From contig CM046350.1 in assembly GCA_025403435.1 (NCBI GenBank), forward strand, positions 17,519,274-17,583,273: 64,000 nucleotides of DNA, written 5' to 3'. Positions within the stretch are counted from its first letter, which is position 1. Every line of letters starts with the position of its first letter. The DNA comes from Artocarpus heterophyllus. Its lineage: Eukaryota; Streptophyta; Magnoliopsida; Rosales; Moraceae. The notes under the pieces are model-generated. The model did no database searches and was not told where the DNA came from. It saw only the letters and a program-made list of their open reading frames with translations. Below are positions 11,867-24,490 of the stretch, in pieces. The translations under genes and the position numbers were made by a program.

Positions 11867-13433
11867 GCTGACAAGCAGTCAGCAGAAATCTCTCTAAATT
11901 TATGGCTGAGATAATTACATTAATTGGGTGATTAATTGACATATTTATGGATTAATTTCCTCATTTAAGGAAATAAAATGTTTGACTTTGCATTGATTGG
12001 TATTGTTTTAAATGGTTTCCTATTTTTAGAGGGCAAAACATGGTAAGTGGTGGATGATTTGTTTGACTTTGCCTCTTTGCTATCCATTCTCCATGCCAAT
12101 TACTCAGCATTTAGTCAGAAAATTTTTGACTTAATGAAGAGTTTTGACTCTCCTTCTTTTTACGTTATGCTCATTAACATTACGTTAATTTTTTTTAACG
12201 TTCTTTTTTCCCCATCTCTCTCTTCCTCTCATGACTCCTCTCATTCATTTCTGAGACATTTTCTTATTTCATCTCTTCTTCTTCTCTTCTCCACGAATTT
12301 CATTCCTTCTTCTCTCAAAAATTCTCTACAAGAAATTGAAAGAAAAAGTTATATTTTTGTTGGTTGAATTGAAGGATTTTGAGAAGAAAATTGTTAAGGT
12401 AAGAACTCATTTTTTTTTTCGGTAATTCTAAAAAAGCATTTCTTCTTCTCAATTCGTCTACAGTATCTTTGTCTAGGTATTGTATTTTGTTCTGAATTTT
12501 TAATATGATGTTCATGTGTGTGTTATGTGATGTTCCTCCAAATTTCAAGTCATTTCGATATGTCCATGATAAGTTATGAATTTTCTATCGTCTACCACTC
12601 ATAGTAAAATATTGTTGTTTGGCTATGATGCATGAAAAATGTAATTTTTGTTCAAGGGGTAAATATGTTTTGTTTTTCACGAAATTTGGTAAGAATGTTC
12701 ATGTATATGTTATGTTATGGACTGCAAAGTTTGGTAATGTTTTGATTAGTGTATTATATGTTATGAAATTTCTATGAGAATTAGGTCAAGAAAACTGTTT
12801 TAACAATGTTAATTTTTATACTTTCATTTTACGTAATGTTTTATATGTTTAAATGATTTTATTGATAATGAAATAATTTTATGATATTGAAATGTATGAT
12901 AATGAGATATTAGTATGAATTTTAAAATTAAAATATATGTATTTTAATTGTTAGAAAATGTTTTCAAAAGATTACTCATCTACATTAATATTATTATTGG
13001 CAGATTTTCATGTTTGTAATATATGAAATGCTTTTTATGATTATACTTAAGGATGCATGTTATGAATTATGCTTATATGAGATGAATGTGTTTGTGATGT
13101 GATATGAATGAATATTATATGAATGGATGATTTACGCTATGATAATAAGTATTAATTTTATTTGTATTCTTTAAATGGATAAATGGCATGAACACGCAAA
13201 GGAACGAGCACATCGAGACCACAGCGTCGTCACCAAATCATATTAAGGTTAAGTAAGCTAGCTTTGACGGTAAGTACATTCTCACCTACAACATGATATG
13301 TTTTATAAGGTTTGAAATTATATGCATAATGATAATTATTCTATGATGGATTTTATGACGGTTTCAATTAAAGTTTTCTTATGAAATATTTTGATGTATG
13401 ATGATGATGTATTTCAAAGCATGAAAGTTTAAG

Positions 13434-13464
<31 letters not shown>

Positions 13465-14043
13465 CTAATAAGTGTTGCACACTAATGTTATGATATGTTA
13501 TGATGTCATGTTTGGTTTAGGATTAGCTATCCTTTTTTCTCTCATGACGGCGCGCCTATAATGATGATTATGGTGCAACACTTGGGCCCTTAAGATAAAA
13601 TGGAACAAGTTTGAATATGATCAAGTAATGAAAGATATATTTCTAAGAAATTGTGCTTAATGTACTTTTATGATATGATGATGATGATGTATATGAAATG
13701 TTTTAAATTATGAGAATTATATGTACTTACTAAGCATTAGCTTATACAAGTTTATGTCATGTTGCAGATAAGGGTAAAAAAGTCATGGACTAGGCGGAGG
13801 ATATAGAATGGCGTGTGTGCAAAGTACGATGAATTGTAACCGGAAGAACGCCAAGGAGAAAGTTTATATGTTTTAAATCAAGTTTTATTATTTGAACATT
13901 TTTTTTATTATAATAAGTTTTTAAGAACACAAGTACTATGTTTCTATATTTTAATTTATCATTTTAAAGAATTTAATTTTCCGCATTCTTATGAAAAGTT
14001 GAATTTTGTTTTAAAAATTTTGTTTTTCTAAAGATTTTGGCTT

Positions 14044-14216
14044 TGTCGGCCTGCCGAACCTCATTGGTCGGCATGCCGATTTTGAAATGTTCGGCCTGCC
14101 GATCGTATATTCGGCCTGCCGAAGTTTGTAAGATTTCAAGCCCAGATTTGTAGAGCCTCTACTGGCATGCCGGTTGATGACTTCCGGCCTGCCGAAGTCC
14201 CAAGTTCGGCCTGCTG
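14044..14216. repeat. Right cluster of TCGGCCTGCCGA motifs
   Basis: About seven copies of TCGGCCTGCCGA, CGGCATGCCGA or near variants, about 310 bp inside the right end. Each can pair with the left cluster, giving an inverted subterminal arrangement. Confidence 0.8.
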
Positions 14217-15464
14217 AACTGTGGGAACAAATGGTTTATAAATAATGTTATGTGATATGAGTTATGATTTAGTAATTTGGTATATTTATTTTATTAAAGC
14301 AAGTTATGATTAATATTAATGTGATATTAAATTATGAATTAAGTTAATGAATGTTGTTTTATTAAAAAAAATGTGTATGTATGGATTCTGGTTATGATTT
14401 TCCTTAATTACGTTTGCAATTAAAAGTTTCAATTAAGTTTTGTACTTAAAGTTTATCTTAAGTTCCAACAAGTATGTAATATATGAATGTAACGACATCT
14501 GTGACGTCCGTAAGGGGGGCGTTACAAAGAGGCAGAAAAGAGGTTTGAGAATTTCAAGGGGAAGCTTAAATACATAGTGGAGAAGAATGATTATTGAAAG
14601 AGAAGTTCACAAAATGGACACAAGTTTGGGTTGAACAGGTTTGCTGATACGAGCAATGAGGAGTTCAGGAACGTCTATTTGTCAAGGGTGAAAGGCCCTG
14701 CCCAAAAGAGGAGAAATGTTGCTAGCAGGAGTTTGCATGGGAAATTAGGGTCTTGTGATGATACAACTTTGAGTTTTGATTGGAGGAAGAAAGAAGCTGC
14801 TACCGGTGTCAAAGAGCAAGGTGATTGTGGTAAGTTTCTCCTTAAAGTTTTGAGGTTTTGGTCACACATTGTTATATATGCTTTAGAAATTAAGAATAAA
14901 AAATAATAATAAGGTCAGATATTTTAATTTCTATATATTCCTTCCTAGCAGAGGGAGGTATATGTTATAACTTGAGCTTTTGAGCCTTGTGGCAGCCACT
15001 TATTATGGGAGGGGCACGACCTTTTCCTCAACTTTTAAAGTTTTAATTTTTTACTTTTAAATGTTATTAAAAATTTTAATTATACCTTTGTATTACAAGA
15101 AAAATTATAGGTCTACCCCTATAAAAAATTTAAAATATATTATTATATGTGTCTTAATTCAGTAATCAAAACATATAATTGTACCTCTACGTAATAAAAA
15201 CTATCAGTACTTTTTAGCATACTGTCCCAATTGACAAAAGTTTGGCTCCATTGCTGTTTGTGCCGATAGAAGGTCCAATTTTTAGCGCTTTTACGCTTTA
15301 GAAATATTAGTGCACTAAATTGAGAGAATCATTGTTCAAGTTTGGTGTGCAAAAATGTACCTGGGCCGTTTGGTTCTGTTTTTAGAACTATATACTTTGT
15401 TTTTTAAGTTAGTTATGCTGTAAATGATTTTTAAATAATTTATTTGATAATACATTTTCAAAAG

Positions 15465-15640
15465 AAAAATCTTTATTCTCATGGGGTTAAAACTCTACTA
15501 CTCACAGAACTGTAGACATCAATTTAATATGTAGTGCACTTTTTAGATTAGATCTTACTGTTTTGTTAATAGCAAAGTTATAACACGATAAGGCTAAATA
15601 AAACTGCTCTATTCAAAAATGATCCATATTGTTTAGAGAT
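15465..15640. repeat. Dispersed repeat, copy 1, in the protease intron
   Basis: Resembles 21172-21345 in the same orientation: AAAAGAAAAATC, then TTATTCTCATGG, then TAGACTAGAT/TAGATTAGAT-like and GTTTTGTTA words in the same order. The nearby CCGTTTGGTTCTGTTTTT (about 15366) looks like the start of a small non-autonomous element. The rest of the intron (14831-16953) is AT-rich with no gene seen. Confidence 0.6.
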
Positions 15641-17226
15641 GGTCTCTCTTTTGTGAACAAAAAAGAAAATGTCCAAGAGCCATTTTTCTCTTTTCGTCTT
15701 CATTTTCTAAGACTTATGAGCATTGTTTGATTAATAATCAATTATAATTATTAGTAATGTAATATATGAAAAAATTAGAGATTAATTAAATAATTAGAAA
15801 TTCAATAGCTAATTAAACAATCAATAATAAATTAACAAAAAAAAATATACAAACAATTTACTAATATAATAATTAATTAATAATGTATTATAACAATTAA
15901 TAATCAATGTAATAATAATTTTCTACTAATATATTAAATAAAAATTAATTACGCAAGTGTCAATTATTGATATACTCGTTATTGATTCATAGTTAAATAA
16001 ATGAAATAATAAAATAATCGAGTTAATTAATTATGAGCCTATTTGGTACGTATAATGGGAGAACATTGGATAAGATAGTTTTAGTTAATTAAATCCTATG
16101 TTTAGTGTTGTGTTATTAGGATAAGGGCCTTTTTGCCAAAAAAAAAAAAATTTGAAATTGAGCTCAAATTGTAATTTTTAGAATTTGACAGAAAATTTTT
16201 AATTTTTTAAAGTATTAAGTTACAAAAAATTATATTTTGTCCCCATAATTTTTTAAAAAATTATAGTTTGGTCCCAAAAATTTTTATAAAATTTTAATTG
16301 TATTGTTTTGTGTTTAATCCCATGTAGGAATAACAGTTTATCCACTCTAACTCTCTTAAAATCTTTCATCACAAGAGCCTTCAAAGAGGAATAAAAAAAA
16401 TCCAATTCACAATTTGCCAAAGAATCACCATCTTCCACTAGCTATTTATAAAATTAGGGATATTTATCTTTCTATACCTGTTGTTTTAAGTTAATTCAAA
16501 ATTTATACCATCGATTTTCGATCTCATCGAATGTGTACTTTCATATTAGATCTAATGCACAAATCTATACCTTATCTCAATAAATAGATAATTTTGAATT
16601 TTAAAATGATCAAATTATCCACAAGTAAAAGTAAAAAAAAATTAAAACTTTCAAAAAAAATAAGAAAAACAAAAATAAAAATGCACAAAACACCTATTTT
16701 TGAAGGCAAAAATATTCGTATAAAGGTTTTTTAAGTTTTTAAAGTTATCTACTTTTTAATTTGAAGGTATTGTAGGTAATTTTTATGTCAAAATTGAAGA
16801 TTAATTAGGCAAAGATATAAATTTATGTATTAAATCTAATATGAGGGTACGAATTCGATAAGATTAAAAACCGAAGTTATATTGATTGAGTAAACAGAAA
16901 ACACAAGATATAAAAGGGTAAATAACCCTAAAATTAATTATGCAATGTTTACAGGAAGTAGCTGGTCATTCTCATTGACTGGAGCCATGGAAGGAACAAA
17001 CGCCAGGGACCTCATAAGCCTTTCGGAACAAGAACTTGTGGACTGTGACACCACCAACGATGGCTGTGATGGAGGCTATATGGACTGTGCTTTTGAATGG
17101 GTCATCAACAATCGTGGTATTGATTCCGAATCTGATTATCCCTACATAGGCCTAGACGGTACTTGTAACGCCACCAACGCCTGCTTCCTTTACATTGGGT
17201 TCATCTTTATTGCCTCACAGAAATGA

Positions 17227-19100
17227 AGATGATACTGCAGATATTAAACTAATAAAAACAATCATCCATGAATATGAGTCTCATAGGAACATAGTCACAT
17301 TGATACGCGTCCCCACTTAGATTTTAATTCTTCTTGTTTTATGAAATACAAATCCTTTTTTTTTTTTTGCCCTTAATAAATTAAGAAGAAATAATAATTT
17401 GTACACCACTTAAGTATAAAAAATTCCAATTATGACTCATATAGGGTTGCATCTTTCTATCCAAAATCATATACGGTAATCCCAACTTCTATATTTAGTT
17501 TGAGTTGTCATTTATCTATTAGTAATCACAATATCTTATTATCACTTGATGTGATACTCTTTTAAACTCCTACTTATATAAGAATAACAACTTAAAGTTG
17601 CTACAAAAAATTTAGTTAGGGTTAACGTCCGTAACATTATTCTTCGATTAATGTGTCAAGATTCTGTTTTTTCATCTTTAGACACAAATAATTTATATGG
17701 AGGCTGAATATATATAATGTAAGAAAAGCCCAGAAACTGAGAGATAAAAGGAGAAGAAATGTGGCCTTTTCTCAACTTAAAGTTAGATATTTGTTTGATT
17801 TCATAATCTTGTAACACAAGGGACAAGCCAGATTCCACTATTTTTCTTCGGCATCTGTAAAATTTCTAGATATCCAAACAAGTGACTTGTTACAAGTTAA
17901 AAGAACAGTTCTAGATCAATTTTTGAATTATTAGCTAGCACGCAAGATGCCTTTATGAATCGACCATGCCCTTGAAAGAGTCAATCACCTTTTCATGTTT
18001 CAATTAAAATTGGACAAATCATTTACTCTTAGACGTGAAGTATCAACCACACACCCAATTGAAAATAGCAAAGCAAAGGGCAACATTTATAAGGTGTTTG
18101 GTTAACCTATTAAAACTAAAAATTTTAATTTGAAAACTATAGCATATGAAAATTTTATACAGTAACAACATTTTACTTTTTACTATAGCTGTTAAGACTT
18201 GCTAAACAATGTTTAGTAATCTTCTACAGTGTAGCTAACTAGCTATTTCACTTCAACATCATGCCAATCTTTTCCTAATCAGAAAATGGCTAAAAGTGGG
18301 GACCCATTTCCATCTCTTTTTTCACTTTCAAGACGGTGGAAACTCAGTGCAAATATTCAATAAATTCAAATCACAAGCAAAATGTGAGCCTCCATTTAGA
18401 TATTTGCATATAACATATAGCTTAAACTCCAAGAAAGAAACAACCATTCTATAGCCAAATGGGCTTCATTGATTGACATGGGCTAACGAAGCGACGGCGA
18501 AAGAAACGAAAAAGAGACTTCCAACCACCGGTAGTGGTGGCATAACGGTAAAAGAAGATCCCTCTACAACTCTTTTTGAAAGATAGCTCAATTTTTTATG
18601 TCTTCACCAGTTTTTGGAATAGTGAATTTATGTTTTTAAAGCTCATGAAAGCCAGGAATAATAACAAAAATAGAGAAAATCACATATTATGTGATATTTT
18701 TAAAAGTCGTGTTTATTTATGTTACATTATCATTTATATTATATATTAAGTTGTACTACGAATAAACATATGTAGTATTTATAAAAAATAAATGTTAAAA
18801 GATAAAAAAAAACATTTATGATAATTTTTCAAATAAATAAGAGCGTGAACTGGACTAGTTTCCTTTTCACAAGCCCAAAAAACAGAAACCAACACTTCAA
18901 AAAAAAAAAAAAAAGAGAGGAAAACAGAAGACGAGACTTTCTAACAAACTCCAGTGTATGAAGTAGACAATTTGTCTTCTCATGGTAGTATATGAATAAT
19001 ATGACTGTTTTTTTCTCTTGGGAAAAAAAAAATAGAAAGGAGCTCTTATGAGAAACCAAATATAGCAGTGGAATGGTTGGTCCCATCAATGTTCTTTTAC
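17227..19100. other. Intergenic stretch, no gene seen
   Basis: AT-rich DNA following the truncated protease pseudogene. Open frames are short and without domains. The missing C-terminal half of the protease was not found here on either strand. Confidence 0.5.
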
Positions 19101-19108
19101 CTGCCATT

Positions 19109-19964
19109 AGGGCTGTACAAAAACCACCCCGTACCCGTCAACCGCTCGCGCTCGCGCCCACCCATCTCAAAAAAAGTAGGTTTACGTTAGCAACTCACTG
19201 ACGGATGGGTTGAACCAGCCCACCAATATATTCAGGTGGACATGTTTGGTTTTAAGTTTTTGAGGGTGGGTTCAACCCGCACCTGCCCGCCTATATATTT
19301 TAAAAAAAAAAACTTATCATTTATTTGATTTTGTTCTTATTTTAGAGATGATTTTGTTCTTGTTTTAGAGATGATTGAACAATCCAACACTCCAAGCATA
19401 GGCTCGACTGCCTCTTAACATATTAGAAACTGGAAATTTTCCTATTATTTTGTGAAGTGATCAAAATTCAAATCAAGTAAGTTAGTAGAGAAAGCCTTAA
19501 AAAGAAAAAGAACGCTTGACTTTGTTTATCGTTTCATTTGTAGCATTCTATTATTTTTGAACCCAGTGAATAGGCTTTAATCTTTATAGACTTTTGACTT
19601 TGTTCATCACTTTATCTGTAGTTGATGTTTCTTGTTGTAGTGAATGATTATGTTTCTTAATTTGTACTTTTGAATATGGTCATTGTCTTTGGGCATCAAA
19701 CTCGTTTGTTGTTGAGAATGCTTTATGCATTATCATCTTATATTTTCTATAAATTTTCTTCACTTTCTAAAAAAAAGGTCTAAAAAATTACATTGGGCAA
19801 TAGCATAAGTCTAAACCGCCTCAACCCGCCCGCAACCACCTAAAACCAAACCGAAACCACCCGTCATGTGGTGGGCGGTTTATGGGTTGGTTAATCGCCA
19901 ACCCGTCATCCAAAAAAACCACACCGCACTTATCCAAAAACCGTCAAACCGCCCACCGTTCACC
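19109..19964. mobile_element. Non-autonomous hAT-like element with 8-bp duplication
   Basis: CTGCCATT occurs at 19101-19108 and again at 19965-19972. The left end reads AGGGCTGTACAAAAACC and the right end, on the other strand, GGTGAACGGTGGGCGG, which are loosely similar. Both subterminal regions are rich in ACCCGCC/GGCGGGT-type words, repeated in both orientations, while the middle is AT-rich. No transposase frame is present. An 8-bp duplication is the hallmark of hAT elements. Confidence 0.7.
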
Positions 19965-20288
19965 CTGCCATTCTCTAGCGATCAGCAGCTGAATTAAATG
20001 AAGAGTATTCCAACATTTTGAAGTGTTGGACACTGGCCAGTGGCTGGAGTCAAGACCCACAAAACTTTCCGCCACTTTTTTTTTTTTTGGTGACTAGATA
20101 ATTGAGTTATAAATATACATAATTGAGAGAGCATGTGCCCACGTATATTTTAAAATTTTAATCTTGCTTCCTAGAGTTTCTTTGTATTTCTACTTTAGTA
20201 GGACAATTAAAACTATGATGTTACTCAATAAGTGTATAATTATGTCACTATTAAATAAATAATTATTTTTTCCCAAGATTATATATAA

Positions 20289-20650
20289 TACGGTTAATTA
20301 CACTTTTGGCCCTTGAGATACATTAATTATTTACTTTGATAACACTCTAATGGTCCTCGAGATTTTTAAATGTTACACTAGTGGTACCTCTATAACATAA
20401 ACTATAAAAAAGGAATTTGTCAGATGAGGCACATGTAGTCCAGTTTAAACACATGCCTAAATCAAACTATTCAAAAGTAATTTTACTAGAGTACTCTTTC
20501 TTAATAAATCCCATGTACCTCACGCGATAAAATCCGTCCGATATTTACCGTTTCTGTTATAGAGGTACCATTAGTGTAACATTTGAAAAGTTCAAAAACT
20601 ATTAGTATGTGATTTAAAAGTTTAAGAGTCAAATTGAGACAAATGCTATT
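20289..20650. mobile_element. MITE-like inverted repeat
   Basis: The left arm, with AATGTTACACTAGTGGTACC at about 20366-20387, matches the reverse complement of the right arm at about 20560-20585 (AATGTTACACTAATGGTACC). The similarity extends outward for about 50 bases on each side. A stem-forming element of about 350 bp without coding capacity fits a MITE; exact ends were not resolved. Confidence 0.65.
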
Positions 20651-21171
20651 CTTAAAGCCAACAAAAATAATATTAACCTTGTATAATATAATATGATAAG
20701 TTTTTCGGATAGTTAATAGCATGAGTTGCTTGGTAGGAAATTTCATCGAGGGATAAGATAAGGCATCATATTAGGTCCAAAATGTCCGGCAAGGTGGGTT
20801 CGAGAGACCGACTTTTCCCCCCCAGCCTCGTGGTGGGGCAGAGGTGAGGTACAAGGCTTTTTGAAGCCTTCTAACAAGGAAAATCAAAAGGCTGGTTTGG
20901 TGGTTGGTACTTGCTTAAATTTTAACCATTAGACATTCTTAAGCATATTTCTGGCCACATGTCCTTCACCATGGCATTGTGTCTGCAACGTCTAACGTTT
21001 AGGGTGTTGAGCCCTCGTGCAAAATAATCACTGTTTATTTCTCAGGTTTGAACGATGATTTAAATTTTTTGAATTTAAGATAAAAAGTTTGAAAAATGTG
21101 GTTTGAAACAAAAATTTAAACTAACTTTTGGGTGTATAATTGATTGAGTTTGAAAAGAGAATAAAAGCTAA

Positions 21172-21345
21172 AAGAAAAATCCTTTTTATTCTCATGGATT
21201 AAAACCTTCATACTTATAAAACTGTGAGCACCAATCTCGTATGTAGTATATTTTTTAGACTAGATTTCGTTGTTTTGTTTTGTTAGTAGTCAATTATAAT
21301 TCCATTAGGTTAAAAAGGATTGCTCAATCTAAAATTGTGTTTGGA
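21172..21345. repeat. Dispersed repeat, copy 2
   Basis: Second copy of the repeat at 15465-15640, same orientation, with the shared TTATTCTCATGG landmark. Confidence 0.6.
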
Positions 21346-23836
21346 TATAAAAAAGGAATCAAAATGCCACCTAAGCCGAGTTGAGATGTCAAGCCATTCA
21401 TGTAAACTAAATATCAATGTTATGACGAGAACTTCCAAAAGTTTTTTGATCATGAGGCAAACTTCATACAATCGTTAGATGTATCAAGGGTCAAAAATTA
21501 CCCACCTATAAAAATAAGAATAGATACAACCACATCGGATTATAACATTTTTTAATCAAAACAATTATAAAAATAATGAAAAAGAAAACACTAAAAAATT
21601 TTCAAAAATAATAAAAAAGCAGAAAAAAGTATGCCTCTGCTTGAAGGCGTCGCGACAGAATTGCGATATCTAAAAATGCGTCCACCAATGGACATAGGGA
21701 CAACGGTGTTGACGGCGACTTAGAGGCAAGTGCAATCGATGATATGAGACAATGGAGGACCCACTCTATGATGGTAGCATCGCATCAGTGAGGTGAAGTC
21801 GCAATGGGAATGCAACCTCCTAGCAACCCCATCTCCACCCACATAGGCGGAGCCTTCACTGCACCAGAATTGCGAGCTGTGGAAGCAATCAACAACCGGA
21901 ACCAAGTGGTAGGGTTGCAACCTCCCTCTGTGTAGGCGGTGGTGACAGACTGCGTCCAAAGCTTGCAAAAATTTCCATTGCAACGAGCATTGTGAGGCCA
22001 TCATGGGTGCAAAAGTCGCGACGAAGTGTCTCGAGGCCGCAATGGAATCTCAACCTAATCCATCACAAGGCCTTTATAAGTGCGACAGTTCGCAACTGCT
22101 GCACCGATATAGCGTCAAAGAGGGCAATCCCTACCCACCTAGACAATCGTTGGCAATCATGACTTTTTTTTCTTTTTCATATCAAGCTTGCTTTTTTTTT
22201 TTAAGTTTTGGGTTTTAAAAATGAATTTGGTGTGTGAGCTCGTTTGCTTTCACCGTTAGATCCAAATCTAGTGGACAAAAAAAAAAAAAAAAAACCATAA
22301 GAACCTGTTCTCATCATAGCATTTGCTATATATATATATATATAGAGGGAAAATATATATAGGTATATTTTATATAGTCCAGTTTCTATGTCCATACTCT
22401 ATATATATATACATTAATTTAAAAGGATAATGTAAAAAATAAAAATAAAAATGAAAATAAAAACAAAGACATGGCAACCAATTAGCTAATATGAGAATTG
22501 ACTAACTCAACTGCAATTGACGAAAAATGACGAGTCAACGTGTGAACACTATTTCTTCAACAAGTTGGATGGATCAATCATTTTTCTCTCTTTTTATTTT
22601 TCCTTTTTTCTTAAGCTTCTTCCGTTTAATTTCATTTTCCCCTCACAGGTTTACATCACACTTTTTTTTTTTTTTTTTGGGATAAACCTTTTCCTGTGTT
22701 CCACTTGATATATGTACATATGCTCGTATTAATTTTGAAAGAGATCCACCTGATAGTTATTGGTAACCTCTTAGTAATAATTATTGTTTAAATAATAAAG
22801 GACACATATACACATAGTGTTATTATTGTCTTAATTTCCGCTTGACCCACTTAGGTAAGATAAGATGTGTTGAGCAATGATAAAATCGGTTGGACGTAAC
22901 TCTCTTATAGGTTGTCCCATGAAATGCGTGATTAAAATTGAAAATATTGGTTTAAAAAATGTTACATATGAGAGCTATATACTGTAGTAATTTTTTTACT
23001 TTTTATTTTAGTTGGCGAGAGCTTTATACTATTTGCAACAGTTTCGACTGAGATGTTAAAAAAAGGCTTAAACCTGATTTTTTTTTTTTTTTTTAAGGAT
23101 GTTTCAGGATTGAAGGGATATCGTTATTTTGCAGTGTTTTTCTGGGCATGGGAAATGGGAAAAATGCATTTTATAAGTATTGATGAACCTGAGACTAAAG
23201 GACAATTGAATATTAAATAGGAAAATACGAAGGGATATATTTTTTAAAAAAGGAGTAGAATAATAAAATAATATAAAATAAAGAGGAAAAATTAGGAATA
23301 TCTTTTAATTATATAATTAAAAGGAGTGAGACTGTGCTCCTCTTCCTTGTAAATTATAAAAAGAATCTGGCAGACCACCGAAATCACCATAGATTTAATT
23401 AAGAACAAAATGAATGGCCTTTTTTATTTTTTACTTTGAACTTAAAGAGAAAGTGGCTTTTTAAGAATTGAAGAAAATTGTTGCGAACATGGTCGTCCCC
23501 GCAATTGAAGGGGAAGTGAGAAAAAGTGCCCACCATTATGCTACGTATGAGAGGACAATTTTGATCCGACATTATTTGACTCTATGTATGGTCCTAGACT
23601 CTCATTTTCCCTGTCTATTTGTGCAACATTTTATTTTCTTTTATACTTTTTTGAAGGGTTTTTTCCTTTATATTTAACAATCACTTTATTGCCTATACGA
23701 CGACTACAATTTTCTTCCTCCTTTTCATTGATTTATGACTTTATTGAGACTATAAGACTATAACAATCTCTTTCTTCTTTTTAAACTAAAGGCACGAAAT
23801 TTTCAATTTTAATCCTCAATAGACAACATTAAGGTG
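21346..23836. other. Intergenic stretch, no gene seen
   Basis: A GC-richer island at about 21640-22110 carries repeated GTCGCGAC- and GCAATGG-like words and yields spurious frames in both orientations. The rest is AT-rich with A/T runs and TA microsatellites near 22329-22345 and 22399-22410. No domain was recognised. Confidence 0.5.
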
Positions 23837-24015
23837 TGAATTTATTGTCATGCTATATTTGCGGCCATGATTTTTTCAATTGTTTCATTCTTTACTTGTA
23901 ATTATTTATCATTATGCTTATACTATGAATTTATTGTCATGTTATATTTGCGGCCATGATTTTTTTAATTGTTTCATTCTTTAGTTGTAATTATTTATCG
24001 TTACGCTTACCCTAA
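23837..24015. repeat. 89-bp tandem duplication
   Basis: Two near-identical units start with TGAATTTATTGTCATG at 23837 and 23926, both with TATATTTGCGGCCATGATTT further in. A few base changes separate the copies. Confidence 0.85.
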
Positions 24016-24378
24016 AAAAATTCGTAGAAATGTTTTATTATATTGTATGTTTTTAAACTTAGAATCAATTTATGTTTTATAAATTTAATCAAATAATTAA
24101 TATATATTTATAAAATTAACCAAAATTTAAAGGTTTAAAAATAAGTACAGCAATTTAGAATGTATTTTATAAAATTTAATCAAAATTAAACAATTTAAAA
24201 ATAATGACAACACTTGTGTTTTATTTTCATATACTACTACTTAAATTATCGTCTATTTTTTAGAACTTTAAAATAAGAATAAGTTATGCACATGATCATA
24301 TTATCCTTCATTTATTCATCAACGAAAGCAAAATAAGTTTCAATTATTTTCTTCTCAACGAATCATATGGAGCAAGTT

Positions 24379-24490
24379 AAGTGGTGTTCTAACTAACAAA
24401 AGAAATTTAAGTGGTGTTATAACTAACAAAAGAAATTTAAGTGGTGTTCTAACTAACCAAAAAAAGTTGAGTGGTGTTCCGTCACACTCA
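24379..24490. repeat. 30-bp tandem repeat, about 4 units
   Basis: GTGGTGTT recurs at 24381, 24411, 24441 and 24471, with AACTAACAAAAGAAATTTAA between. The last unit is diverged. Confidence 0.85.

Larger units (their letters stand above)
11503..14526. mobile_element. 3.0-kb insertion with 5-bp target duplication
   Basis: AAGAG lies on both sides (11498-11502 and 14527-14531), and removing the block rejoins the protease prodomain in phase at ...YEE|AEKRF (apart from the upstream T insertion). The ends are CGTAACAT on the left and GCGTTACA on the right, so GTAAC/GTTAC are inverted; if the first C was T, the ends are TGTAAC...GTTACA. The 5-bp duplication and TG/CA-like ends fit a long solo LTR. 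No transposase, gag or pol is visible. Two clusters of a near-palindromic motif in opposite orientation flank an AT-rich interior. A TA microsatellite lies at 13434-13460. Confidence 0.85.
11298..17226 (+). pseudogene. Papain-like cysteine protease, inactivated
   Basis: Remnant of a C1A peptidase of the RD21/low-temperature-induced type. The first part (11298-11502) encodes a signal peptide and the start of the I29 inhibitor prodomain. The second (14532-14830) holds the rest of the prodomain, with GLNRFADTSNEEF, and the mature start up to EQGDCG; a splice donor follows at 14831. The third (from about 16954) holds SSWSFS, the [11 protein letters not shown] motif and GCDGGYMD. Damage: an extra T in the run at 11482-11485 shifts the frame; a 3.0-kb element splits the first exon at 11503; a stop lies at 14595-14597; the catalytic Cys of GSCW is Ser; and everything after GTCNATN, including the catalytic His and Asn, is missing. 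A living enzyme would be secreted or vacuolar. This one is almost surely dead. Confidence 0.9.

Noticed and set aside
13434..13460. TA repeat considered as a CRISPR-like or other array
   Set aside because: Simple dinucleotide microsatellite; no spacer-repeat structure anywhere in the window.
21720..22004. 94-aa frame rich in Cys and His
   Set aside because: No regular metal-binding spacing; comes from a GC-richer repeat island.
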